Notes: generated from the letters alone by a model not told the origin. Positions 19,643 to 28,962 are shown, counted from the first letter of the stretch. The stretch is 64,000 nucleotides of DNA from Calothrix sp. PCC 6303 (GCF_000317435.1 NC_019751.1:2728001-2792000), one strand, 5' to 3'. Numbers and translations: made by a program.

Positions 19643-19803
19643 CCCTTTTTCTCTTCTTCCCCTCTTTGCCCTTTTGCCCATCTTTAAAAATTTTTTTTTG
19701 AAAAATGGGGTTCTGGACTCCAGGCAAGACTTATGACAAGATTTGTGATTTACTGGCATTAGTATTTAATTATTTATACCTTTCTACTTAACAAATCGAG
19801 GCG

Positions 19804-20421
19804 ATGCTGAAATTAGATAGTAGTATTATTCAAGAGTTGGTAGAAATCCTGACACCTTATATGATTAACGATCGCGATCGCCATTCCTTGTTGATTGCGG
19901 CTTTGGGTAATAACGCAACTGTACTACAACAGATTACTTGGAGTGGTGCAGTCGCAACTTTCATTCCAGATATGGCGTACAAACTCGTGTCCTATGGGGA
20001 AATTGCACCGGGAAAACAAGCTCTTTGGGTACTGTTGGATTATGTGCGATCGCAACGAGTGGGTCTAGATGTGCAGCAACGTATCGATAAATTACTCGAT
20101 CGGCTAACGGTGAGTCATCCTCCAGACCCTCAGCCAGTTATAAAGAATTTACAGTTTTTAATCAAAAATAAAATACTCCAAGAATTTGCAACTACTTGTA
20201 ATAATCAAGAAAATGCAGATATGTTGTTAGACACAATTGATTTTCCCGGTCACTTGCGTCCGATGTTTCCCCAAACTGGTACAGCATTGGGTTATTGGCA
20301 AAGCATTTGTCGGCAGATTCAAAACGGTGTTTTACCTGGCGGAAATGATTTACAATTACTTGTGGATGCGGCTGCGGAGATTTTTCCAGCTAATTCAATT
20401 TTTCAGCAATATCGTAGTTAA
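19804..20421 (+). CDS. EAD-EAD adaptor protein
   Basis: A 205-aa protein made only of two death-like effector-associated domains. Residues ~1-100 (IIQELVEILTPYM ... MAYKLVSYGEIAPGKQALWVLLDYV) resemble the EAD of the trypsin-like protease at 16913. Residues ~110-205 (IKNKILQEFATTC ... IDFPGHLRPMFP ... YWQSICRQIQNGVLPGG ... LVDAAAEIFPANSIF) resemble the N-terminal EAD of the UBL-E2 protein at 20502. It therefore looks like a bridge joining those two by homotypic contacts. No enzymatic motif is present. It lies between FGS copy 1 and the UBL-E2 gene. Confidence 0.82.
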   Translation: MLKLDSSIIQELVEILTPYMINDRDRHSLLIAALGNNATVLQQITWSGAVATFIPDMAYKLVSYGEIAPGKQALWVLLDYVRSQRVGLDVQQRIDKLLDRLTVSHPPDPQPVIKNLQFLIKNKILQEFATTCNNQENADMLLDTIDFPGHLRPMFPQTGTALGYWQSICRQIQNGVLPGGNDLQLLVDAAAEIFPANSIFQQYRS

Positions 20422-20501
20422 CACTTCTAAGTCAGAAACATTATTGAAAATATTTATGCTTAGTTCAATTTAAAATCTATTCAAAAAATTATGAATTACA
20501 G

Positions 20502-21956
20502 ATGAGTTTAACGTTAAAGGATGTAATCAAAAATGGAATATTGAACCAATTGGCTGCCTCATGTAACGATAGAGCAACAGCTAATCTTATCCTGAATTTA
20601 ATTGATTTTCCTGGTAATAGACAAATTGTTTTTCCGGATAACGGCAGAGTGCAAGATTATTGGATCCATATTTGTAATGAAATTCAATCTGGTGTTTTAC
20701 CTGATGGAACAGATGGCTTTCAATCACTGGTGGATGCTGCTGCGGATATTTATCCTTCTAATCCAGTCTTTCGACAGCATCGTAGTGATTCAAACTCAAA
20801 TGGCAACGATAGTAACCAACAAACAAGTGTTAACACCTCACAAACACAAACAGCAAGTAATAACAACTTATTCCGCATCTTAATCCAAGGTAGAGATGAT
20901 GCGAACAATGTTCTTGCATCAGCAGGAGTTATCGCTCCGCAACAAAGCATATTACCCGAAAATATTGGGCTAAGATTTTCAGGGAAAGGTCTTGTTTTAC
21001 TAGGACTGAGTGACTGTAGTTCTCAAGCAGTAGCATCTTTTGCTGCGAGACTGCAAACCATACTCCAATCTGGACAAAACCAGGTAGAGGTGAGTGTATT
21101 AACTGAAGACCCTCAACCTTATATTATTAGCCGTATATTTGTAGAAGGACCCGATCAAGCAAGGTTTGCAATTGAAGATATTAGTTCGGATACCACAATC
21201 GGAGAAGTGGCAAAAGGAGTAATGTCAGATGCCTACGACCCTAGAATGTTCCAAGATAGTAGGGGAAGAGAAAGACGGGTTGTAGTCGATCGCGTTAGCG
21301 AAGATGGTTCCACAGAACGTCTAAATTACGACCAAACCTTGCATGAAGCGAATATCCAAGAGGATGATACCCTGAGTGTTGCTCCAGAAGCTACTGCTGG
21401 CGCGATCGACCCCCGACTTAGACAAGAAGCTTTAGCCCGTGCGAAAAACCAAATTATGGCTTACGCTAAAGTTCATAAGGGTTTTCAGGTTTCTGCCGAT
21501 AACCATTTAGCACCCACAGATTACTTGTTAAGATTTAATGCCCCAGGGTTTGCACCCCCAGCCATACCTGGAGGGGAACCCCAACCAATAGACGAACATG
21601 AAGTTTATCTGGCTTTGCCAGGTGGATTTCCCATGCAAGCACCCCAGGCTTTTTGGCAAACTCCCATATTTCATCCGAATATAGAACCCCAAAGGGGCTT
21701 AGTTTGTCTGGGAGATTTAGGCGATCGCTATCGTCCTGGGTTAGATTTTGGTAAGCTGTGCCAACTATTAATTGATATTGCTAGCTACCAGAATTACGCT
21801 GTGGAGGAAGGGTACAATAAGGAAGCCCAAGAATGGGTAATTTCTGAGCTAGGTCAAATTGCCATTGAACAGCGAGGTGGGCAGTCTGTCCTACGTAAAT
21901 TAATCCATGAGGTGGAAACCCCTCCGAAACTTAACATCAAGCGCCTAAGCGAATGA
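20502..21956 (+). CDS. EAD - X domain - UBL (YukD-like) - E2 (UBC-fold) fusion
   Basis: A 484-aa protein with an EAD (~1-92), a Ser/Asn/Gln-rich linker (~93-122), an unassigned alpha/beta domain (~123-202), a ubiquitin-like YukD-type domain (~207-296; ISRIFVEGPDQARFAIEDIS ... TLHEANIQEDDTLSV) and a C-terminal E2/UBC fold (~305-475). The E2 hallmark HPN (391-393) is followed by the candidate catalytic Cys402 in RGLVCLG, so it is probably active. The UBL is internal and lacks a Gly-Gly end, so it is unlikely to be the conjugated modifier unless processed. The EAD pairs with the adaptor at 19804. The JAMM gene starts 9 bp downstream. Confidence 0.87.
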   Translation: MSLTLKDVIKNGILNQLAASCNDRATANLILNLIDFPGNRQIVFPDNGRVQDYWIHICNEIQSGVLPDGTDGFQSLVDAAADIYPSNPVFRQHRSDSNSNGNDSNQQTSVNTSQTQTASNNNLFRILIQGRDDANNVLASAGVIAPQQSILPENIGLRFSGKGLVLLGLSDCSSQAVASFAARLQTILQSGQNQVEVSVLTEDPQPYIISRIFVEGPDQARFAIEDISSDTTIGEVAKGVMSDAYDPRMFQDSRGRERRVVVDRVSEDGSTERLNYDQTLHEANIQEDDTLSVAPEATAGAIDPRLRQEALARAKNQIMAYAKVHKGFQVSADNHLAPTDYLLRFNAPGFAPPAIPGGEPQPIDEHEVYLALPGGFPMQAPQAFWQTPIFHPNIEPQRGLVCLGDLGDRYRPGLDFGKLCQLLIDIASYQNYAVEEGYNKEAQEWVISELGQIAIEQRGGQSVLRKLIHEVETPPKLNIKRLSE

Positions 21957-21965
21957 AGGAACGGG

Positions 21966-23066
21966 ATGACTATAGGATTGGACTATAGGATTGAATTATA
22001 CCGAGGGGAAAACCGCAAATTCTTCGGAAGCATCCCATTTTTACCAATTGTGCGAGAGTCATTAGAACGCTTACTGGGACATTCTTTACTTTTAGAATCG
22101 ATTCAAATTATTATCCTCCAAGTACCCGAAGAACCCTTATGGATGGAATCGCCAATTATAGAAAATTTGGTTCCTGAATTTGGGTATACTTACATCAGGG
22201 TGTATCAGGGAAACTTTCTTATTTACCAACATCCCCATCGCTTTTATGATGTTGTCACTCAAACTTTACAAACGACATTGAGCAATCAGTACCCAGAGGA
22301 AACTTGGTGGGGTTTTCGGGTTGATATACCGGGAATTCCCCAGATTGCAGCAGCTAATTTACAACCTCAAGCTTCAACCTTATATTCAAACTTATATTCA
22401 AAAACACAACTTTCAGAACGTTTACAATCAGAAAGTTTACAGATTCGTCAGCAACCACAGGAAGTAAAACCCAGTTTTAAAATTCGTCGTCTAGAGGAAG
22501 AAGAGCCTGCGATTAAAACCCTAGCTGATTTTGGCTCCATATCTGAGCCTACCCAACACATTGACGAATTTAATCCCAGAATTAACCAAACACCAGTCAA
22601 AATAGTTTTAACGCGATCGCTCTACGAAGAGTTATGTCATCAACGTCCCCTATCCCGTCAAGTGGAGGAAGGTGGCTTTTTGATTGGTAAAGTCTACCGA
22701 GATGGAGATGCAGAGGATACTTATTTACTACAGGTAACAAATGCCTTGACAGCCAATCATACAGGAGCCTCTTTTCTGCATTTAACTTTTACTGGCGATT
22801 CCTTTGTAGAAGTCAAGCGCACATTAAACCAAAACCATCCCGGAGAAAGGCTTTTAGGTTGGTATCACACCCATTTATTTCCAGCAACACAGAGTTTTGG
22901 CTTGTCTTCCATTGATGTGCATCTGCACTTTAGTACTTTTACCATCTCCTGGCAATTAGCAGGATTAATTAATATAGATGGTAACAAACGTACCTTGCGT
23001 TTTTATGCCCGTCAGGGAAATAAAATGGTTCTTTGTCCTTACTGGGTGATAGATGAGCGCGACTAA
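21966..23066 (+). CDS. JAMM/MPN-domain metallopeptidase of the fvm system
   Basis: A 366-aa protein. The N-terminal ~140 residues (IELYRGENRKFFGS, YTYIRVYQGNFLIYQHPHRFYDVV) form an alpha/beta domain of unknown type, then a polar linker with the motif PSFKIRRLEEEEP, then a JAB/MPN domain (~208-366). The zinc and catalytic set is visible: Glu in VEEGGFLIGK, His301 and His303 in GWYHTHLF, and Ser-x-x-Asp ending at Asp317. The loop between the second His and the Asp is about three residues longer than the usual HxHx10D. Such enzymes remove or process ubiquitin-like proteins. The gene overlaps the next by 14 bp. Confidence 0.88.
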   Translation: MTIGLDYRIELYRGENRKFFGSIPFLPIVRESLERLLGHSLLLESIQIIILQVPEEPLWMESPIIENLVPEFGYTYIRVYQGNFLIYQHPHRFYDVVTQTLQTTLSNQYPEETWWGFRVDIPGIPQIAAANLQPQASTLYSNLYSKTQLSERLQSESLQIRQQPQEVKPSFKIRRLEEEEPAIKTLADFGSISEPTQHIDEFNPRINQTPVKIVLTRSLYEELCHQRPLSRQVEEGGFLIGKVYRDGDAEDTYLLQVTNALTANHTGASFLHLTFTGDSFVEVKRTLNQNHPGERLLGWYHTHLFPATQSFGLSSIDVHLHFSTFTISWQLAGLINIDGNKRTLRFYARQGNKMVLCPYWVIDERD

Positions 23067-23922
23067 TACAGCATTACAGGTCATAGAATGGGCAATGGTG
23101 AGTCAGGATGTCTCAGGTGTCCCACCCCAAGGTGATTTATCTGGGATAGAAAAGTTGGAACATCCATCTGCTAATCTGGTTGCAGCCATAGGGCAACTAA
23201 CCACCGTTACTGCTGCTCGATTGCGGTGGAAAATGCCCCCTTTAGGAGATAATCGTCCGCTAGGTTTGGATAATACAATTTTGGCAGCAGCTCTAGGTAC
23301 TCCTAATCCTCAAATAGCCCGCACCCTAATCAGCGCAGTTGCTGAACCATCTTGTTTTGGGGATTGGGTATTCCGCTATGGTTTAATTACTCCTGCGTTA
23401 CCATTTCTAAAAGACGATATTGCCGATGATTGCCGACAGCGATCGCCATTAACCGCCATTTTAAATCGACCAGTTCCAGGACAAGAAAATCAAGCTGTTC
23501 ATTTTGTGACGCAGCTTTTAGTTTACCCTTCAGCGAAATTATCCCTGACCCTATATTTAGCACAACCAATCTCAGATACTAAAATACGCGATTGGCGAAC
23601 AGAACTACTCGAACGTCTGCGGTTTGGCAAAGCAGAAATACAAAGCTTTGTAATTGATGTATATGAAGCTGCAATGATTTATCATCAACAGGAAGTAATT
23701 AATCAAACAAAAGATGCCTATGGTGTAATTTGCAACCCAAAAGCGGCAAGTGATGAAGAACGTTTGCGAGATGCTCTGTCAGTTGCGAATTGGTGGAAAC
23801 CTTTATGGGCAATTGAACGAGCAGACATCAATCAACTGCGTCAGCGTCGCTATCTTAGTTATGATTATCGTGAAGGAATTAAATTATTTAATTTGTCTCA
23901 GAAAATGTTAGGTAGTATCTAG
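23053..23922 (+). CDS. fvm-system associated protein of unknown function, 289 aa
   Basis: Mainly helical, no membrane segment and no catalytic motif I recognise. It overlaps the JAMM gene by 14 bp and directly precedes the FtsH-like ATPase, matching the position of the X-type accessory proteins of FtsH/vWA/MoxR ternary systems. Sequence features include PPQGDLSGIEKLEHPSANL, RLRWKMPPLGDNRPLGLDN and LSVANWWKPLWAIERADIN. A role as scaffold or ATPase adaptor is likely but inferred. The 143-bp gap after it contains a short GC-rich palindromic repeat (23963-24008). Confidence 0.75.
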   Translation: MSATNTALQVIEWAMVSQDVSGVPPQGDLSGIEKLEHPSANLVAAIGQLTTVTAARLRWKMPPLGDNRPLGLDNTILAAALGTPNPQIARTLISAVAEPSCFGDWVFRYGLITPALPFLKDDIADDCRQRSPLTAILNRPVPGQENQAVHFVTQLLVYPSAKLSLTLYLAQPISDTKIRDWRTELLERLRFGKAEIQSFVIDVYEAAMIYHQQEVINQTKDAYGVICNPKAASDEERLRDALSVANWWKPLWAIERADINQLRQRRYLSYDYREGIKLFNLSQKMLGSI

Positions 23923-24065
23923 TATTTACATGCATATAAATACATTTATATTCAGTTCGTAGTTACGCTTACCCTGCGGGAAGCCTCTGCGCGTCTATAG
24001 CGGCTTTTGCCCAACCACGTACTGCTCAATATTTATTAATTTCATTAATTTTATTAATATTAATA

Positions 24066-26057
24066 ATGGCTAAACAACGCATTAAGCTTGTTCCTCTAGT
24101 AGATGCTGAACAGTTCCAAAACTTCCTCTTTGAGGATAACGATTCGGTCACATTACGAGAATTTCTGTGTCAATGCCCTGCCCTGAGTACTGCTCCCATT
24201 GATGACAGTATAATGGAACTAAAATTAGGACAATTATCGATCGCGATCGCTCAAGAACCACCAGATTGTCCCCTCTATCGTCCCCCTGGTTTGGTGATTG
24301 CTGGAGGATTAGCAACAAATGACAAGCAATCTACTAATCAATCTACTAATCCAACCTCTACAGCAACCGTTCCCGCACCAATAAATTCTCAAACCCAATC
24401 AGAAACGAAACCAGACACCCTTACCACACCCTCAGATGATGATTTCCCCGCAGATATTAGCGAAAAGGATGCCGTCAAACTCGCTTATGCCGAACAAATT
24501 GACAGTGTTGCCTCTTTCCTGAGAACCGGACTTTCTGTATTAGTAGTCTGTGAAAAGCTAGTTGTTGCTCACCTCTGGCAAGAAATGGCAAGACGAGCCA
24601 ATCTCAATCCCATTGAATTGACGGTTCCCGACGAGGAAGAAGGAGGTTTAATGCCTCGAAGTCTGCGTCAACGTCAACTAGCTACCCTAAAGAATTTAAT
24701 TAATTCCCTCAAGCAAGGGGATATTTTAGTGATTCCCCATCTCGATTTACTTGCAGGAGGAAGCGATACTAACTTACCAACCGAATCGAGAGAACTCATT
24801 GAACTAGTTTACAAACAAAGCGATCGCCTAATCTTGGCTTTTGTGGATCGCTCCCAAGATATCCCAGAAGTCTTAGCAGCAAGATTCGCTGTCAGGTTGT
24901 TGATTAGTGGTGTATCTCGCACTGTCACCTATCCCAATGGGGAAGAAAAAAACATCGGTAGAGCCTTAGTTACAGCCGAAGAAGCCTCACATTTCCAAGA
25001 TTTTGACCCAGAAGGGCTGTATAAAAATATTGCTGGTATGAATCCAATTCGCCTGCGTCATGCCATTAAATATGCCGTGCAAGAAGTAGCAGGAACCGAG
25101 CAAGTACCCGTAACCCGTCTCTATCAAGCAATTAGAGCCTTTAAAGCTCAAACGTCTGCCAATTTTGAAGTTCCCGATGTTAGTTTTAATGATATTGGTG
25201 GATATAGGGAAGTCAAGGCAGAACTAAGTAAAGCCTTAAACCTCATGACCGGTTCCTACGATTTACCAAACGAAAAATTACGAGGAGAACTTATCCCCAG
25301 AGGTTTTATTTTTCATGGTCCCCCAGGTACTGGTAAAACCCTATTCGCTAAAGCCATTGCTAATCAACTTAACGCGACAATTCAGGTAGTTTCGGGTCCC
25401 GAAGTCACAGATATGTACGTTGGTGAAAGCGAACGCAAAGTTAGGGAATTATTTGCCGAAGCTCGACGCAATGCACCAGCAGTTTTAGTATTTGATGAAT
25501 TTGATTCCATTGCCACCAAGCGATCGGGAAGGGATGATGGGGGAAGTAGGGCAGGAAATGCTTTAGTTGCCCAAATTCTCACGGAAATGGATGGTTTTCG
25601 CCCCGACGTACCCATGTTAGTTATTGGTACAACTAACCGTCTTGATATTATTGACGAAGCACTATTACGCCCTAGTAGATTTAAAGCCGTTACCATTAAT
25701 CGTCCCGATATTCAAGCCAGACGAGCGATCGCCCAAGTCCACGCCAAACATTTTAGTCTTGATAATATATCTCCGGAACTAATAGAAATCATCGCCACAG
25801 AAACAGAAGGAATGAGCGGGGATGATATTCGCTCCTTATTCCGAGATGCTTGTGTTGGTTTACATTGCGAGTCACCACCCCGTGTCCCCGATGCTCTTCG
25901 CTTTGGGGAATTGGTCGGTTTACTGCGTAAGGCTGCCATAGATCGTAATGCCAGTGTAGCCGAACGCCGCACCTCTGCTTTGGATGGTTTCCGTTCTGGT
26001 GAGCGAGTTAGACCAACAGTAGCTATGATTAGCCTAACACCTCAAGATAATCTGTAA
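24066..26057 (+). CDS. FtsH-like AAA+ ATPase without protease domain
   Basis: A 663-aa protein, the FtsH component of the ternary system. The C-terminal AAA+ module is canonical: GPPGTGKT (418-425), VLVFDEFDS (473-481), sensor 1 VIGTTNR, and arginine fingers in ALLRPSRF. Unlike true FtsH there is no N-terminal membrane span and no C-terminal HExxH protease domain. Residues ~140-300 look like a second, degenerate AAA module: LSVLVVCEKLVVAHLW stands where a P-loop should be, with DILVIPHLDLLAG and DRLILAFVDRSQDIP following. It is likely a remodelling motor feeding clients to other proteins. FGS copy 2 starts 3 bp downstream. Confidence 0.88.
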   Translation: MAKQRIKLVPLVDAEQFQNFLFEDNDSVTLREFLCQCPALSTAPIDDSIMELKLGQLSIAIAQEPPDCPLYRPPGLVIAGGLATNDKQSTNQSTNPTSTATVPAPINSQTQSETKPDTLTTPSDDDFPADISEKDAVKLAYAEQIDSVASFLRTGLSVLVVCEKLVVAHLWQEMARRANLNPIELTVPDEEEGGLMPRSLRQRQLATLKNLINSLKQGDILVIPHLDLLAGGSDTNLPTESRELIELVYKQSDRLILAFVDRSQDIPEVLAARFAVRLLISGVSRTVTYPNGEEKNIGRALVTAEEASHFQDFDPEGLYKNIAGMNPIRLRHAIKYAVQEVAGTEQVPVTRLYQAIRAFKAQTSANFEVPDVSFNDIGGYREVKAELSKALNLMTGSYDLPNEKLRGELIPRGFIFHGPPGTGKTLFAKAIANQLNATIQVVSGPEVTDMYVGESERKVRELFAEARRNAPAVLVFDEFDSIATKRSGRDDGGSRAGNALVAQILTEMDGFRPDVPMLVIGTTNRLDIIDEALLRPSRFKAVTINRPDIQARRAIAQVHAKHFSLDNISPELIEIIATETEGMSGDDIRSLFRDACVGLHCESPPRVPDALRFGELVGLLRKAAIDRNASVAERRTSALDGFRSGERVRPTVAMISLTPQDNL

Positions 26058-26060
26058 TTT

Positions 26061-27599
26061 GTGACGAGGGAATCAGGAGTGAGCGAAACCCCAGAGGAAC
26101 TAACATCAATCCAACTGCTACAAAAAGCCGCCCAATGCTACATGAAAGCGGGATGGTTTGCAGATGCATGTCGAGTATGGGAGCAACTAGGGGAATATCA
26201 CCAAGCAGCGCAAATCTACGAACAACAAGAAAACTGGCAAAAAGCAGCCCAATGTTATGAACAAGCACAAAATTGGGCAAAAGCAGCCGAGTGTTACCTA
26301 ATTGGTGATGAACCGGAAGCAGCAGCCAATAGTTGGTTACAAGCAGGAGAAACCCTACAAGCAGCTTGGATATGGGCAGATAGTTTACAGCAGGTATACC
26401 GCACCAAAGGGGAATTAAGCAACTTTATCGCGCAAACAGAAATACAAGCATTAGAAATAGAACTCATAACAGCCCGTTGTCACGCAAGTAGTGGGAAAAA
26501 ACGAGAAAGTGCCCTAATCCTGAGAGAACAACTCAACCAAATATTGAAACTAGTTACCCCATCCCAGAGACATCTATACACCTGGGGATTAAGAATAGCA
26601 GAAGTAATCAGAAGACCAGATTTAACAGCATTGATGTACGCCACAGGTTATAGAGCGAAGTTACCCAACGTCTGCAAAGAATGGGAAATATGGGCACTTG
26701 CAACAATGGGAGATGCGACAGGAATACCGAAGGAAGAAGCAGCAGAGGAAGAGCCGAGTTATGAATTTGAAGTAGTCACAGTTAACCGCAAGGGAGAAAT
26801 CATCAAGCGAGTATGGCACCAAGCTAGATATTTCCGTGAACCCTTAGCAGAGGGGATTGAATTAGAAATGGTGTACATCCCAGGGGGAAGCTTCATGATG
26901 GGTTCACCAGAGGATGAGAAAGATAGTTTAAACAGAGAAAGACCCCAGCATCAAGTGACAGTACCAGCATTTTACATGGGGAAATACCAAGTCACCCAAG
27001 CACAATGGCAAGCAGTAGCGAAATTGCCAAAAATCGAACGAGATTTAAACCCAGAACCATCTAGATTTAAAGGAGAGAATCGCCCAGTAGAGCAGGTATC
27101 TTGGTACGATGCAGTAGAATTTTGTGCGCGGTTATCAAAAGCGACAGGAAAGGAATACAGATTACCCAGCGAAGCGGAATGGGAATATGCATGTCGAGCC
27201 GGAACAAGCACACCATTTCACTATGGGGAGACAATAACCAGCGAATTAGCTAATTATGCTGCACATCGTAATACCTATGCAGAGGAACCAGTAGGGGAAT
27301 ATCGACGAAAAACCACTCCTGTTGGTAGTTTCCCCCCTAATGCCTTTGGATTATACGATATGCATGGGAATGTTGAGGAATGGTGTGCAGATCCCTGGCA
27401 TGAGAATTATGAAGGAGCGCCAAAGGATGGAAGTGTATGGCTGGAGAGTGATAACAATAATCGTTATCTTCTGCGGGGCGGTTCGTGGTTCGACGTTTCT
27501 AGGCTTTGCCGCTCTGGTTACCGCTACAACTATCTTACGCGCAACTACATCTACGATTATGTGGGTTTTCGTGTGGTGTGTGTGGTTGGGAGGACTTAG
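26061..27599 (+). CDS. TPR-like/FGS protein 2 (DGR-type variable C-terminus)
   Basis: Second FGS paralogue, 512 aa, with the same TPR-like solenoid then formylglycine-generating-enzyme-like domain as copy 1. It differs at the extreme N-terminus (VTRESGVSETPEELTSIQLLQ), suggesting the coding start was rebuilt when the cassette joined the operon. The GTG at 26061 lies 3 bp after the FtsH-like stop, consistent with translational coupling; a GTG at 26079 is an alternative. The SPEDEKDSLNRERPQHQV loop resembles copy 4 rather than copies 1 and 3. The variable region is at 27489-27560. Confidence 0.87.
   Translation: MTRESGVSETPEELTSIQLLQKAAQCYMKAGWFADACRVWEQLGEYHQAAQIYEQQENWQKAAQCYEQAQNWAKAAECYLIGDEPEAAANSWLQAGETLQAAWIWADSLQQVYRTKGELSNFIAQTEIQALEIELITARCHASSGKKRESALILREQLNQILKLVTPSQRHLYTWGLRIAEVIRRPDLTALMYATGYRAKLPNVCKEWEIWALATMGDATGIPKEEAAEEEPSYEFEVVTVNRKGEIIKRVWHQARYFREPLAEGIELEMVYIPGGSFMMGSPEDEKDSLNRERPQHQVTVPAFYMGKYQVTQAQWQAVAKLPKIERDLNPEPSRFKGENRPVEQVSWYDAVEFCARLSKATGKEYRLPSEAEWEYACRAGTSTPFHYGETITSELANYAAHRNTYAEEPVGEYRRKTTPVGSFPPNAFGLYDMHGNVEEWCADPWHENYEGAPKDGSVWLESDNNNRYLLRGGSWFDVSRLCRSGYRYNYLTRNYIYDYVGFRVVCVVGRT
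27489..27560 (+). repeat. DGR-type variable region core, FGS copy 2
   Basis: A 72-bp core between invariant GGTTCGTGG and GTGGGTTTTCGTG. It reads TTC GAC GTT TCT AGG CTT at its start and AAC TAC ATC TAC GAT TAT at its end; the third codon bases match the other copies while the A-type positions differ. The conserved pyrimidine tract and A5T9 stretch follow the stop (27600-27665). Confidence 0.85.
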
Positions 27600-27789
27600 C
27601 CCTTTTTCCCTTCTTCCCCTCTTTGCCCTTTTGCCCTTCTTTAAAAATTTTTTTTTGAAAAATCGACTATCAGCCTTTGAAGGCAACTTAGTATAAAATC
27701 ATCTAAACAAGCGTAATTGAGTTGAATTAATCCAGCTTTTCTACTTATTATCATTCCTATAAACAGTAAAATTTATAACTAACTAAACT

Positions 27790-28962
27790 ATGGCTTGGTC
27801 GCAGGATGTCCAAAATACTATCAAACGCCTAAACAGTGTTAAACGCAATCTTAAGGGTTTATTCACAGGGCGAGATCAGGCAATTGACTTATTGGTATTA
27901 GCTACAGTTTGTCAAGAGCATTTATTACTAATTGGTTCTCCTGGAACCGCTAAAACGGCAATTATCAACCGCTATACCAATCTGATTGACGCTCAAGAAT
28001 TTTCTTACTTATTAACTCGCTTTACCGAACCAACGGAACTTTTTGGTCCTTTGGATGTTGCAGCCTTCCAGCAGGGTACTTATCATATTTGTACCCAAGG
28101 TATGCTCCCAGAAGCACAAATTGTCTTTCTTGACGAAGTATTCCAAGGTAGCAGCGCTATCTTAAATTCCCTCTTAACCATCCTCAACGAACGCAGATTT
28201 TACAACGGTTCCCAACGTCAACCCGTGCCATTAATTTGTTTAATTGGTGCTTCTAACAACTTACCCGATGACCCAGCCTTAAGTGCCTTTGCCGATCGAT
28301 TTGTGCTACGTTTGGAGGTCAATAAAGTAGAAGATAACCAAATTGATGAACTTTTGGAACAAGGTTGGGAGTTAGAACGGGAGCGAATTGAAGCGGCTAA
28401 ACGAGCAATGGCAAATCAGGTTCCCAGTAAAGAATTGGCAACTGTAAAACTTAACGATATTCTCCATCTGCATACAAGATTAGCGGAAGTTAATTTAACT
28501 CGTGTTCGACCGGAATATGGGAAATTAGTGCGAGAATTGCGAGCCGAAGGCATTGATTTTTCCGATCGTCGAGTCGTCAAGGGATTAAAATTAATTGCTG
28601 GGGCAACTTTATTACGTGGTGCAGAATCAGCCGAAATTGCCGATTTTTGGTGTTTATTTCACCTTTGGGAGCAACGAGAAGAAGCAGACGTTCTCAAAAC
28701 AGTTTTAAATACACACCTTGAAGAAGCGGGTATTGAATCCGTGGAAATATCCCGACCTGTAGCAGAAATTATCATGGATTTAGAGACAATAGCAGCCCAA
28801 GAACCCCTGTTATCCTCAGAATCTGCAGTCGGCGCTCACCTGATGGCACTTAACAAACTTAGACAAGAACTAATCAGCAACCATCCCCAAGATATAGATG
28901 CCCGCAAACGAGTTGAAACAGTCATTCAGCAGGGATTACAACTATTAGAAGTAAGGAGTTAA
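27790..28962 (+). CDS. MoxR/RavA-type AAA+ ATPase of the fvm system
   Basis: A 390-aa AAA+ ATPase with Walker A LLIGSPGTAKTAI (~50-62), the MoxR-specific region FTEPTELFGPLDVAAF, Walker B IVFLDEVFQGSSAILNSLL, sensor 1 LIGASNNLPDD and an Arg-finger segment AFADRFVLRL. The C-terminal ~150 residues are the helical lid. It acts with the vWA protein at 35590 and the FtsH-like ATPase as the third leg of the ternary system (family knowledge). A 190-bp gap precedes it, holding the FGS 3' tract and probably a promoter. Confidence 0.9.
   Translation: MAWSQDVQNTIKRLNSVKRNLKGLFTGRDQAIDLLVLATVCQEHLLLIGSPGTAKTAIINRYTNLIDAQEFSYLLTRFTEPTELFGPLDVAAFQQGTYHICTQGMLPEAQIVFLDEVFQGSSAILNSLLTILNERRFYNGSQRQPVPLICLIGASNNLPDDPALSAFADRFVLRLEVNKVEDNQIDELLEQGWELERERIEAAKRAMANQVPSKELATVKLNDILHLHTRLAEVNLTRVRPEYGKLVRELRAEGIDFSDRRVVKGLKLIAGATLLRGAESAEIADFWCLFHLWEQREEADVLKTVLNTHLEEAGIESVEISRPVAEIIMDLETIAAQEPLLSSESAVGAHLMALNKLRQELISNHPQDIDARKRVETVIQQGLQLLEVRS

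Noticed and set aside
19383-19759. Open frames on both strands over the FGS 3' ends (also at 27322-27696, 31511-31849, 33412-33824)
   Set aside because: They recur in all four paralogues only because the underlying DNA is conserved; their sequences carry no domain and no ribosome site.
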